Positions 44,571-52,668 of a DNA stretch of 64,000 nt are shown here, piece by piece. The translations under genes were made by a program, and so were the position numbers. The notes under the pieces are model-generated. The model made no database searches. It was given only the letters and a program-made list of their open reading frames with translations, and was not told where the DNA came from. Numbering within the stretch: position 1 is the first letter of the stretch; every line of letters begins with the position of its first letter. The stretch is from Akkermansiaceae bacterium (GTDB taxonomy: Bacteria; Verrucomicrobiota; Verrucomicrobiia; Verrucomicrobiales; Akkermansiaceae). The stretch spans positions 1,054,001 through 1,118,000 of the forward strand of contig JAHCBC010000001.1 in the NCBI GenBank assembly GCA_019634595.1, in the 5' to 3' direction.

Positions 44571-45187
44571 TGCGATCCACGATCCCCCTCTGCTGCATTC
44601 TGCTCGCCTCCTGCGCCAGCAAGCCCGCGCCGACCTCCATCGTCCCCGCCGCACCCCCGCGTGCCGCCGCCGTCGCGCCGGAGGCGGGCAGGCTGCGCGA
44701 CCAGATCGCGGATGCCGGGGAGATGGCCGCCATCATTGGCTCCGGCGCAACGGAAGCCCGCCTCGCCGCCACCAAGGCGCGGGAGGAAGCGGAGCGTCTC
44801 AAAACCCTGAAGACCGCCACCGAAGCCGAGCTCACCAGGCTCTGGCAGGATCTCCAGACCGTGGAAGCGAGGAACCTTTTCCTCGATACGGAAACCTCCC
44901 GTCTCGCGGCGGCTCTGACCGATGCGCGCGCCGCCGCGGGCAGGCTCCAGGAACACGCATCCATGAAAGATGCGGAAGCCGGCCAACTCCGCGCCGCCCA
45001 CACCCACCTCAGCACCATGGTGGCTGACCATGCCACGCAGCTCACCGCCGCCACCAAAGCCATCGGGATCCAGCGCACACGCGCCGACAAGCTCTCCGGG
45101 GAGATCCGCATCTACCGCATCACCCTCGGCATCTGCCTCGCCATCGCCCTCGCATGGATCGCGGCGAAGACATTCCTCAAGATATAA
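44567..45187 (+). CDS. Lipoprotein with coiled coil and C-terminal membrane segment (spanin-like)
   Basis: 206 residues from ATG 44567 (MMRSTIPLCCILLASCASKP), with a lipobox LLASC, so the N-terminus should be lipid-anchored. Residues about 45-165 form a long charged coiled coil (ATKAREEAERLKTLKTATEA). The C-terminus has a hydrophobic helix (ITLGICLAIALAWIAAKTFL). A protein with an outer-membrane lipid anchor and an inner-membrane end joined by a coiled coil resembles single-molecule spanins that fuse the two membranes at lysis; this is an inference from layout. It sits at the head of the lysis cassette. Confidence 0.6.
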   Translation: MMRSTIPLCCILLASCASKPAPTSIVPAAPPRAAAVAPEAGRLRDQIADAGEMAAIIGSGATEARLAATKAREEAERLKTLKTATEAELTRLWQDLQTVEARNLFLDTETSRLAAALTDARAAAGRLQEHASMKDAEAGQLRAAHTHLSTMVADHATQLTAATKAIGIQRTRADKLSGEIRIYRITLGICLAIALAWIAAKTFLKI

Positions 45188-45234
45188 CATCAACTAACAG
45201 ACATAAGACATAACTCCCTACCACCCACCACTCC

Positions 45235-45582
45235 ATGAAAACACTCCTCACCAACTGGAAAGACATCCTCGCCTTCCTCGCCATCGCCCTTCTCTTCGCC
45301 ATCCTCGCGGATGTCGTCAGCCGCCTCTCCATCAGCGGGCGGGACGTCCCCGGACTGGCCAACCTCATCGGCGCGCTGCGTGGATTCTCCAACTTCGTCG
45401 GCGCCAACCTCTGCGCATGGCTCATCGGCATCGCCATCGGCTGGCCCACCCTCAACCGATTCAGCAACGAAGGCTTCGCCGAAGGCTGGGCCGCGCTCGA
45501 TGTCCGCTCCCGCTTCTTCGTCTTCACCGGAGTCGCCACGCTCGAACTCATCGCCGCGTCCATCTGCTTCAGCGGGGCGTGA
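45235..45582 (+). CDS. Small membrane protein, holin candidate
   Basis: 115 residues with three hydrophobic segments: WKDILAFLAIALLFAILADV, FVGANLCAWLIGIAIGW and FFVFTGVATLELIAASICF. It lies between the spanin-like lipoprotein and the lysozyme, where a holin is expected. Holins are diverse, and no family motif is seen, so the assignment is by position and topology. The downstream 190 bases hold a hairpin repeat of the GCAATTCATTCCGC type. Confidence 0.55.
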   Translation: MKTLLTNWKDILAFLAIALLFAILADVVSRLSISGRDVPGLANLIGALRGFSNFVGANLCAWLIGIAIGWPTLNRFSNEGFAEGWAALDVRSRFFVFTGVATLELIAASICFSGA

Positions 45583-45691
45583 TCCGGAGAAACATCGAAG
45601 TGGACCCACTGGAACCGCAGAGCCCATAGTGAGCGATAGCGGGCTTTCTCCAAATGCGAAGTGAGATGGGTCAGCCGGAGGCAATTCATTC

Positions 45692-45749
45692 CGCTTGGCT
45701 TCGCTGGCTTGATTCTCCGGGGCGGAATGAATTCCGCGGTCCCAGTCAT
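45692..45749. repeat. Hairpin repeat with CAATTCATTCCGC / GCGGAATGAATTCCGCGG arms
   Basis: Arms flank a core with TTGGCTTCGCTGGCTTGATT. A second copy at 58717-58784 has the same outer flanks (ending GGTCCCAGT) but an inverted core. Confidence 0.6.
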
Positions 45750-45773
45750 TCCACCCCACCTCCCCCCCTTCCC

Positions 45774-46460
45774 ATGAAATCCCTCATCCTCGCCCTGGCG
45801 GCGCTCATCCCCCTCCACGCGCAGCCAACACACACCGGCCCCCTCACCCTCTCCGCAGAGGGCATGAAACTCATCCTCGACCATGAGGTCGGCGGCGGCG
45901 CACCCTACTACAACCGCCAGCTCATCCACCCCACCTGGCCCGGCGGGGCCAGCGGCGTCACCATCGGCGTCGGCTATGATCTCGGTTACAACACGCGCGG
46001 GGACATCGCACGTGACTGGTCCGCCCTCCCCCCCGCCGCCATCCGCCAGCTCCAGTCCTGCGCCGGCATCACCGGCACCGCCGCCCGGTTGAAACTGCCC
46101 GCCGTCCGGCACCTCATCATCCCTTGGGAAAGCGCGCTGGGCGTCTATCAGAGGAGCACCATCCCCCGCTTCACCGCCGCCACCCGCGCCGCCTATCCCG
46201 GCGTCCACACCCTCCATCCGCACATCCAGTCCGCCATGCTCTCATGGGTGTTCAACCGCGGGCCGGGCATCCACCCCACCTCCGTCCGTGATCGGGAAAA
46301 GCGGGCCATCCGCTCCGCCATCCCCGCACGGCCCTCCGCGCTGCCGCCACAGATCCGCGCATCAAAGCGCCTGTGGACCGGCACCCATCTCACCGGTCTC
46401 ATCCGCCGCCGCGAAGCCGAGGCAAAGCTCGTGGAGAGGGCATTGGGAGCCAGCCACTAG
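45774..46460 (+). CDS. Phage endolysin (lysozyme-fold, pesticin/GH24-like), signal-bearing
   Basis: 228 residues from ATG 45774; MKSLILALAALIPLHAQP is a signal peptide, so export may depend on Sec rather than the holin alone. The catalytic region reads LILDHEVGGGAPYYNRQLIH, then PGGASGVTIGVGYDLGYNT, giving a Glu...Asp...Thr triad spacing as in phage lysozymes of the pesticin/T4-like group, which cut the glycan backbone of peptidoglycan. The upstream open frame comes from a repeat. It follows the holin candidate and precedes a small membrane protein. Confidence 0.75.
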   Translation: MKSLILALAALIPLHAQPTHTGPLTLSAEGMKLILDHEVGGGAPYYNRQLIHPTWPGGASGVTIGVGYDLGYNTRGDIARDWSALPPAAIRQLQSCAGITGTAARLKLPAVRHLIIPWESALGVYQRSTIPRFTAATRAAYPGVHTLHPHIQSAMLSWVFNRGPGIHPTSVRDREKRAIRSAIPARPSALPPQIRASKRLWTGTHLTGLIRRREAEAKLVERALGASH

Positions 46461-46490
46461 ATTATCAGCCATCCATCACCCGACTCCATC

Positions 46491-46829
46491 ATGACCGTCA
46501 AATCCCTCACCGACCGCGGCGTCAACCTCAACACCCTGCTCCTCACCATCTCCATCCTCGGAGCCATCACCACCGCCGTCCTGTTCATCGCCCCGTTGAA
46601 GACCCTCCCCGGCGCGCAGGAACGCATCCAGAACGACGTCCATGAAATGAAGCGCACCCAGGCCGTGCAGACGGAGGCGCTCAAGACCCTCGCCGACGTC
46701 GCGAAGGAATCCCGCGACCTACGGCGCGAGTTCGACCAGCACGCCGCCGGCAGCACCGCAGGCGACCGTGTCCGGGACCAGGAACTCCAGGCCATCCGCC
46801 AGCGCCTCGACCGCCTGGAAACGCGGTGA
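46491..46829 (+). CDS. Small membrane protein with coiled coil, lysis accessory candidate
   Basis: 112 residues. One N-terminal membrane segment (LLLTISILGAITTAVLFIAPL) is followed by a periplasmic or cytosolic coiled coil (MKRTQAVQTEALKTLADVAK, EFDQHAAG, QAIRQRLDRLETR). An inner-membrane anchor plus coiled coil is the usual layout of an i-spanin or of a holin-associated protein. It is the last gene of the lysis cassette. No named family. Confidence 0.55.
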   Translation: MTVKSLTDRGVNLNTLLLTISILGAITTAVLFIAPLKTLPGAQERIQNDVHEMKRTQAVQTEALKTLADVAKESRDLRREFDQHAAGSTAGDRVRDQELQAIRQRLDRLETR

Positions 46830-46863
46830 ACCGCCTCCCCACGCAAGCCGCGCGGACCCTTCC

Positions 46864-46883
46864 ACTACATACCCCGTAGCAGT
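46864..46883 (+). repeat. 20-bp direct repeat, right copy
   Basis: ACTACATACCCCGTAGCAGT; it covers the last codons and stop of the minus-strand gene at 46865. A partner lies at 39951-39970. Confidence 0.5.
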
Positions 46884-47965
46884 TCCCCGCGGATCTCCGC
46901 GTCCCCCACCTTCTCCGCCCACCCCCTCGCCTTCGCCGCATCACCGGCGGAGGCTTCGTATTTCGCCAGAGCGGCATACACCGCGTCCCGCTGGCCCTGG
47001 TCCAGTTCCTGCGCATGTTTTTCCAGCCACTTTCCGGTGGATGGCCAGTCCCTTTCATACCAGAGGCGCACCGCATCCACCAGGTCCACCCGGCCCTGGC
47101 GGTCATCCCGCGGCACCAGCACGGACATCGCCTTTCCCGCGTCCTCCGTCATCAGCCTCTGCAGCATCCCGGAGCGATGGGGATCCCCCTCCTGGAAAAG
47201 ACCCTCCGCCTCCGTCAGCGCGCGGACTTCCTCCCAGCGTTCGAACGCATCCCGCAGGTCGTTCACCTTCGTCACCTCCATCCACAGGCTGGTGTCGATC
47301 GCCTTCAGCTCATGCATCTTCCATGCGAACCGCGCCACCGCATCCCGCTCCTGGTCGGACCGGGACGCCCGCAGCCGGTCACGCACCAGCTCCGCGACCA
47401 CCGGCTTCATCTCCGGCGGATACCCCGCCTCCAGTTCCCTGAGCCCCTCCGCGAATCCCGGCAGCGCCACCACCCCGTGCACATCCTCCAGCGTCCCGCC
47501 GGAAAGGTAGCCATCCAGCGCCCGCCGCACCTCCGCCTTGTCCGGCAGTTCCCCCGCCTTCTCCAGCAGCTCCATCGGCTCCAGCTTCGCGTAGCGGAAA
47601 TACGCCATCAACTCCACGTCACGCACCTGCCCCTTCGCCGGGTCCACCATCTTCCACGCATCCTCCACATGCCCGGCCAGGCACAGATCCCGGATGATCT
47701 CCCCCGCCATCTTCGCCCGCACGTTCAGCGCCGGCACCGCCATCGCCTCCCGCATCTTCTCCCGCGCCCGCACCGGCTCCATCGGCTGCCCCGCCTCACC
47801 CGACTCCCGTTCCACCCGCTGCAGTTCCTCACCCACGGATGAAACCCCATCCACCTGGCCCTCCCCCACAAATGCCGCCCTCTCCTTCTCCTTCCCCGCT
47901 TTCAGGACCACCAGCACCCCCATCACCGACAGCAGCAACACCGCCACCGCCGCCATGAACTTCAT
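46865..47965 (-). CDS. Membrane-anchored or secreted helical repeat protein
   Basis: 366 residues from the ATG at 47965 (MKFMAAVAVLLLSVMGVLVV), an N-terminal anchor or signal segment; an ATG at 47980 is possible. The rest is helical with TPR/HEAT-like spacing, such as LVDAVRLWYERDWPSTGKWL and VYAALAKYEASAGDAAKARG. Long proteins of this kind ending in a helical repeat are common in Verrucomicrobia, with unknown function. Its 3' end is covered by the 20-bp direct repeat. The upstream open frame extends well beyond the chosen start but lacks protein character. 47966-48300 shows no gene. Confidence 0.65.
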   Translation of the reverse strand: MKFMAAVAVLLLSVMGVLVVLKAGKEKERAAFVGEGQVDGVSSVGEELQRVERESGEAGQPMEPVRAREKMREAMAVPALNVRAKMAGEIIRDLCLAGHVEDAWKMVDPAKGQVRDVELMAYFRYAKLEPMELLEKAGELPDKAEVRRALDGYLSGGTLEDVHGVVALPGFAEGLRELEAGYPPEMKPVVAELVRDRLRASRSDQERDAVARFAWKMHELKAIDTSLWMEVTKVNDLRDAFERWEEVRALTEAEGLFQEGDPHRSGMLQRLMTEDAGKAMSVLVPRDDRQGRVDLVDAVRLWYERDWPSTGKWLEKHAQELDQGQRDAVYAALAKYEASAGDAAKARGWAEKVGDAEIRGELLRGM

Positions 47966-48300
47966 GCCATTCCCGTGCATATGAGGATGGATAGCACCGC
48001 CCCGTTCCCTCCGCCAATCCCGATTCTCCCCCCATCTCCCGGACCACCTCATCTCTGGCGGCGGGACCACCATCATAGCGACTGGAACGGGCGGGGCCAA
48101 GCCGACCCTTCCACCACGAACCGCAGCCAATCTGAAAACCATCAACCACAACAACCTGAACACCAACAAATTAACAATCCATTCACAAAGATATCCACAA
48201 TCAGAAACTTCATTTCGCGCTTGGCTGAGGCCGGGGGATACGATCAAAATCCACCCACCCCGCCACTCACGGAGACGGGGTGAATCCACCCATCATCCGC

Positions 48301-48555
48301 ATGAGCAAGCTTCCCCTTTCCGGTTTGGTGAATGGATCTGAGATTTTCTTCATCGCCATGCTGGGCCAGTTCGCCCTCGCCCTCTGGCTTTCCCACCGCT
48401 GCCACCGGGATGAGCCTCACTGGCAGACCCTCTCCCTGCTCGGCAGCCTGCTGCTCCCCGGCCTGCCCGGCTTCCTTTTCATCCGCCTCCTGCGTTCCCG
48501 CTGCCGCGCCTACGTGGAAAGCCTGACACGCACCACCGGCTCCCCACAGGGTTAA
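48301..48555 (+). CDS. Small membrane protein
   Basis: 84 residues from ATG 48301 (MSKLPLSGLVNGSEIFFIAM). Two hydrophobic segments (IFFIAMLGQFALALWL and LLGSLLLPGLPGFLFI) frame a short charged loop. Function unknown. It lies 17 bases upstream of the acetyltransferase gene. Confidence 0.5.
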   Translation: MSKLPLSGLVNGSEIFFIAMLGQFALALWLSHRCHRDEPHWQTLSLLGSLLLPGLPGFLFIRLLRSRCRAYVESLTRTTGSPQG

Positions 48556-48572
48556 GTGAAAGCCCGCGGCAC

Positions 48573-49073
48573 ATGACGGGATTCCGGATCACCACGGCGC
48601 ATGAGGGGCATCATGTCGGGCTGCGTGCGGCGACGGACGCGGTGGCGCGTGAGCGGAAATATCTGGCCGGGGTGAAAGTGCCGCCGCTGGAGGCGTCCGT
48701 CGCTTTTTACCGCAGCCTGGCAAAGGCGGGTTTCCCGCATCTGGTGGCGGAGGATGACGGCCGTGTGGTGGGCTGGTGCGATGTGACGCCGGTCTTCGGC
48801 GATGCGCGTTCCCATGTGGGGGTCATCGGGCTGGGCCTGCTGCCGGACTACCGCGGGAAAGGCCACGGCCGCACGATGATGGAGGAGGCGGTCAGGAGGT
48901 CATGGGAGCTGGGCCTCACCCGGCTGGAACTGACGGTGCGGGTGGACAATGCGAACGCGATCGCGCTTTACGAAAAGCTGGGCTTCCACACGGAGGGGAC
49001 GAAGCGGGCGGCCATCCGCATCGATGGGATCTATCATGACGTGCTGATGATGGCCCTGGTGAGGGAGGGGTGA
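48573..49073 (+). CDS. GNAT-family N-acetyltransferase
   Basis: 166 residues, MTGFRITTAHEGHHVGLRAA. It contains a VGVIGLGLLPDYRGKGHGRT strand with the acetyl-CoA-binding R-G-K-G-x-G loop, then LTVRVDNANAIALYEKLGFHTEG (motif B). Overall it resembles RimI/phosphinothricin-type acetyltransferases; the acceptor is not predictable. Its stop is followed by REPINs and then the yidC end in opposite orientation. Confidence 0.85.
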   Translation: MTGFRITTAHEGHHVGLRAATDAVARERKYLAGVKVPPLEASVAFYRSLAKAGFPHLVAEDDGRVVGWCDVTPVFGDARSHVGVIGLGLLPDYRGKGHGRTMMEEAVRRSWELGLTRLELTVRVDNANAIALYEKLGFHTEGTKRAAIRIDGIYHDVLMMALVREG

Positions 49074-49165
49074 TGCCCGTCGTGAAACGAAACGCGGAGG
49101 AAAGGAGGTCGCGGAGAGGATCGCGGAGGCGGGCGAAGCTCCATGGAGGGTGGAGAATCCCGGGT

Positions 49166-49269
49166 GTAGCGAATCTCGTGGGAGATTCGGTGGGTGGAGG
49201 TCATCTGGCAAAGCGACTCCGGTTTTTCGTGGACGTCCTCCCAGCCGGAAGTCTCACGACTTCCGCTAC
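49166..49269. repeat. REPIN-like element, copy 5
   Basis: 104 bp from GTAGCGAATCTCGTGGGAGA to CTCACGACTTCCGCTAC. The interval 49074-49424 contains no gene. Confidence 0.7.
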
Positions 49270-49391
49270 CAGAAAGAGGAGCCATTCCGGAGGCCGGCGA
49301 TGATCCCACGATGACATTTCCTCATGGGCCTCGTCTTTGCGATGAGGGAGTCCGCGAAGGAGTGGAGCGGGTTTCCCATCAGACGTCCACT

Positions 49392-49420
49392 CCGCCGAAG
49401 CTCTCACGGGCTTCGCTACT
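49392..49420. repeat. Half REPIN (single palindrome)
   Basis: CCGCCGAAGCTCTCACGGGCTTCGCTAC-type end, 4 bases beyond the yidC stop; a similar half is at 58876-58900. May fold as a stem after yidC. Confidence 0.5.
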
Positions 49421-49424
49421 GTGA

Positions 49425-51314
49425 TCAGCCGCCGGTGCGGGGACCGCGGGGCTTTTTCTTTTCCGGGGTGACGTCGCGCATGCCGGTGCCACCGCTGCCG
49501 CCGTGGCCGCCCTTTTCACGGGCTTTCTGGAGTTCCATCTGGCGCTCGGCCATGCGCTGGACCCAGCTTTTCTTGCCGCCGTCGGGGCGGGGCTTCAGCT
49601 CGGGCTCGGGGATCTTGTTCATGAGCCAGGTCTGGCCGATGGAGAAGATGTTCTGCGTGGTCCAGTAGAGGGCGAGGGCGGAGGCGAAGTTATAGCAGAA
49701 GAAGAAGAAGATCAGCGGCATGAACATGATGATGCGCTGCTGCATCTTGTCCCCGGTCTTCGGGGTCATGGCGATCTGGAGGAAGCTGGTGATGCCCATG
49801 ACGATGGGCAGGATGTTGATCGGGATGTTGAGGACGTGGGTGAGGGTGTCCGGCTGGGAAAGGTCCTGCACCCAGAGGAAGCCCTGGCCGCGGAACTCCA
49901 CGGCATACTGGAGCATGCGGAAGAAGCCGAAGAAGATGGGGATCTGCAGGAGCATGGGCAGGCAGCCGCCGACGGGGTTGATGCCATACTTCTTGTAAAG
50001 GCCCATCATCTCCGTGTTGAGCTTGTTGGGATCGTCCGGGTATTTTTCCTTCAGCTTGGCCATCTCCGGCTGCAGCTTGCTCATCCGCTTCATGGTGCGG
50101 GTGGACTTCGCGTGCAGCGGCCAGATGGCACCGCGGACGATGATGGTCAGGAAGATGATGGCGAGGCCCCACGACCATTCCTTCGCCACCTTGTCGAGGC
50201 CGGTGTGGAGGAAGTTGAGGATGAAGTTGAGGACGCGGGATACGGGGGAGAAAAAGCCGTACTGCATGACGTCACCCCAGCCGCTCTCGCGGTTGTCCAT
50301 CTTCCGCAGCATGGTGTTGTCCTTCGGGCCGATGAAGAGGCGGTAGGAGAAAGTCTTCACCCCATCCGCCTGGTTCAGGTTGGTCTCCGGCAGGCGGAGG
50401 CCGGCGCGGATGGAGTGGAGGGTCCTTTCCCCATCCGTGAGCTGGTAGGTGGAGGAACGGCCCCAGACTTCTCCGGCGACGGGGTTCTTCGCGCGGAGAA
50501 CGGTGGTGAAGAACTGGTTGGCGACGCCGCCGAACTCGATGGCCTCATCGTTCGGGCTGGTGATCAGGTTCTTCGCCTTGGAGAAGGTGCCGCCGGTGAA
50601 GCCGGTGACTTCCTCAAAGTGCATGCTGCCGTTCTCCCGCCAGAAGAAGCCGGTCTGGTGCATGTCCTCCTTCTGGTAAAGCGGGGCGGCTTCACCCAGG
50701 AAGATGCTCCATTGGCCGAGGTTGAGGGCACCCGCACCCTCGTTCTGGACGGAGAGGTCGAAGTCGAGGAGGTAGGGCGCGCCCGGCTCCGTGGGGTCGA
50801 TGAGGGAGTAGGTCTTCTTGACGATGAGACCGGAGGGCAGCGTGGCGATGTAGCTGACCTTCCTGCCGGGGATGGGCTCCTCGTCCTTCGGAAAGGCGAA
50901 GACGGTTTTCTCAAACGATTCTCCCTTGGAGTCGGCGAAGGAGCCGATGGCGGCGGCGGCCTTGTCGTTGACGATGACGTGGCGGGTCTTGCTGCCGACC
51001 TGGAACTGGTCCTTGAAGAGGGCCTGCTTGATGCCGCCGCCGATGTTGGTGAAGGTGAAGGCGACCTTGCCGTTCTCCAGGACGAAGGTTTCCTCCTCGG
51101 TGGGCGGGAGGGATGCCTCGCTGCTGAGGGCGGCGGCGGGGGCGGCGGCGGGATCGGTGCTGGCGGCTTCCGCGGCCTTGGTGGCTTTCTGGGCCTCCTC
51201 GATGAACTGTTTTTTCCGCGCTTCGTCGGCCCGTTGCTGGCTGGAGAAGTGGAGGTTGACGGCCAGCAGGCCGGCACAGAGGGCGACGATCACCCAGGTT
51301 TTGCGGTCGTACAT
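49425..51314 (-). CDS. yidC: Membrane protein insertase YidC
   Basis: 629 residues. The N-terminal transmembrane anchor (VIVALCAGLLAVNLHF) is followed by a Glu/Ala/Ser-rich linker and the large periplasmic beta-sandwich domain (about 80-370). The conserved insertase core comes next: W(S)WGLAIIFLTIIVRGAIWPL, KLKEKYPDDPNKLNTEMMGLYKKYGINP, GCLPMLLQIPIFFGFF, and the last helices near LALYWTTQNIFSIGQTWL. The protein inserts membrane proteins alone or with SecYEG. The C-terminal tail is basic (KKKPRGPRTGG). It belongs to the conserved rpmH-rnpA-yidD-yidC cluster. Confidence 0.95.
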   Translation of the reverse strand: MYDRKTWVIVALCAGLLAVNLHFSSQQRADEARKKQFIEEAQKATKAAEAASTDPAAAPAAALSSEASLPPTEEETFVLENGKVAFTFTNIGGGIKQALFKDQFQVGSKTRHVIVNDKAAAAIGSFADSKGESFEKTVFAFPKDEEPIPGRKVSYIATLPSGLIVKKTYSLIDPTEPGAPYLLDFDLSVQNEGAGALNLGQWSIFLGEAAPLYQKEDMHQTGFFWRENGSMHFEEVTGFTGGTFSKAKNLITSPNDEAIEFGGVANQFFTTVLRAKNPVAGEVWGRSSTYQLTDGERTLHSIRAGLRLPETNLNQADGVKTFSYRLFIGPKDNTMLRKMDNRESGWGDVMQYGFFSPVSRVLNFILNFLHTGLDKVAKEWSWGLAIIFLTIIVRGAIWPLHAKSTRTMKRMSKLQPEMAKLKEKYPDDPNKLNTEMMGLYKKYGINPVGGCLPMLLQIPIFFGFFRMLQYAVEFRGQGFLWVQDLSQPDTLTHVLNIPINILPIVMGITSFLQIAMTPKTGDKMQQRIIMFMPLIFFFFCYNFASALALYWTTQNIFSIGQTWLMNKIPEPELKPRPDGGKKSWVQRMAERQMELQKAREKGGHGGSGGTGMRDVTPEKKKPRGPRTGG

Positions 51315-51332
51315 GATGTGGGGAAAATCTCG

Positions 51333-51641
51333 TTAGTGGTGGTGGTGCCCGCGGCATCCGCAGGAGTGGTCGCGGGGCTGTCCGTCCGGTGTCAGGGCCG
51401 GCGGCACGGGGTCATAACCGTAGCCCCCCCACGGATGACAGCGGAAAATCCGGCAAATTCCCAGCCAGCTCCCCTTGAGGGGGCCGTGGGTTTCCACCGC
51501 GCCGAGAAAGTAGTGGGAGCAGGTGGGGGTGTAGCGGCACCCGGCGGCGGGTCCGGCAGCGGCTTTCAGCAGCGGATTGAGGAACCGCTGGTAAAAGCGG
51601 ATACCTGCCCGGATGAAGGCGGTGGCGGCGCGGGAGATCAC
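51333..51641 (-). CDS. yidD: Membrane protein insertion efficiency factor YidD
   Basis: About 102 residues if started at the GTG at 51641, which overlaps the rnpA stop (GTGA) and gives [20 protein letters not shown]. An ATG at 51701 inside rnpA would add 20 residues of poor quality. The YidD signature is clear: [33 protein letters not shown] and [12 protein letters not shown], with the C-R-Y-x-P-T-C-S-x-Y motif. It ends in a Cys/His-rich tail (CGCRGHHHH). It acts at the inner membrane with YidC. Confidence 0.9.
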   Translation of the reverse strand: MISRAATAFIRAGIRFYQRFLNPLLKAAAGPAAGCRYTPTCSHYFLGAVETHGPLKGSWLGICRIFRCHPWGGYGYDPVPPALTPDGQPRDHSCGCRGHHHH

Positions 51642-52012
51642 GGTGGCGGGGAGGAGGCGGGTTTCGGGAGCAGGCCCAGACGGCGTGCCTGGCGGACCCA
51701 ATCTTCCTCAATTTCCTGGAATGTCGCCTGCGAAGCGCCGGGCCGGGCGATGGTGACCAGGAAACGCCGGATGTCCGTGAACTGCGGGGCGTGCTTCTGC
51801 ACCAAGGCGCGGAAGCGGCGGCGCATCAGCACGCGGTCATGCGCCCGCTTTGCGGACCGCTTTGACGTGATGAAACCGGTGCGGATGGTGTCCAGCGACG
51901 GATCCGGCAACGTGCTTAAAATGACGAACCGGCCAGCTTTCGCGTGACCGGTGGTCTTGACCCGCGCGAAATCCGCGCGGTCTGTCATGCTGCACTTTCT
52001 CGGGAGACGCAT
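51638..52012 (-). CDS. rnpA: Ribonuclease P protein component
   Basis: 124 residues, [20 protein letters not shown]. The family features are RADFARV, the [27 protein letters not shown] segment with the RNR-like basic motif ([14 protein letters not shown]), and a C-terminal extension with Ser/Pro. It binds the RNase P RNA to process tRNA 5' ends. It follows rpmH (45-base gap) and overlaps yidD by four bases, the usual operon order. Confidence 0.9.
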   Translation of the reverse strand: MRLPRKCSMTDRADFARVKTTGHAKAGRFVILSTLPDPSLDTIRTGFITSKRSAKRAHDRVLMRRRFRALVQKHAPQFTDIRRFLVTIARPGASQATFQEIEEDWVRQARRLGLLPKPASSPPP

Positions 52013-52057
52013 GGCGGGCTGCTATTGGCAAGCACCTCGGCGCACCCAAGCCCCAGC

Positions 52058-52240
52058 TCAGTTGTGCTGGGTGGTGTGGCGGGCGTACTTCAGCTCCACG
52101 CCTTTCGGAATGAGGCGCTTGCGGCCTTTCTGGCGGCGGCGGCGGAGGATGTCGCGGCCGGCCTTGGTGGCCATGCGGGCGCGGAAACCGAATTGGGCTT
52201 TGCGGGTGCGCTTGGATGGCTGGTAAGTGCGTTTGCTCAT
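52058..52240 (-). CDS. rpmH: 50S ribosomal protein L34
   Basis: 60 residues: [20 protein letters not shown] then [23 protein letters not shown], the unmistakable L34 core. Typical L34 is 44-50 residues; this one continues with [17 protein letters not shown], a 10-15 residue tail. First gene of the rpmH-rnpA-yidD-yidC cluster; no dnaA or evident DnaA-box cluster is seen next to it, so the replication origin is probably elsewhere. Confidence 0.95.
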   Translation of the reverse strand: MSKRTYQPSKRTRKAQFGFRARMATKAGRDILRRRRQKGRKRLIPKGVELKYARHTTQHN

Positions 52241-52400
52241 GGCGGGACCTGGTATGAAATAAGTTTGGAACCGCTTTTCCAGCGGCGCGGGGGCCGGACT
52301 TTAGGAATGCGGAGGGAGTTGTCAACCCGGCAGTGGGAGAAAATCACGCTTTTGCGGAAGTTCCACGGATTTTCCCCCGGTAAGGGAGGGAAGCGGCGTT

Positions 52401-52605
52401 TTTCAGACCACGGATTTCACGGATTTCACGGATTGGGTAATGAATTTGAATTGGGTGGGAGGATAACCACTGATTGCACTGATTTACTGATTGAAGAGAA
52501 ATCCATTTCAGGATCGGAAACATCAGGTCCCTTTCTTCATAATCAGTAAATCAGTGCAATCAGTGGTCATCTTATCCCAATCCGTGAAATCCGTGGTTCG
52601 AAAAA
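52401..52605. repeat. Nested palindrome of CACGGATTT and CACTGATT units
   Basis: The outer arms (ACCACGGATTTCACGGATT near 52408 and its complement near 52580) enclose inner arms (ACCACTGATTGCACTGATTT and complement). The unit lies between divergent genes. The rest of 52241-52668 has no supported gene. Confidence 0.65.
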
Positions 52606-52668
52606 CACCCGTCGCAGGGCACGCAAAAATATTGGAGAGGATTGTAAAGGAATGAGGACAAGCTCCGT

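Noticed and set aside
52058..52668. Replication origin next to rpmH
   Set aside because: No dnaA, no cluster of DnaA boxes and no AT-rich unwinding region; only repeats are present.
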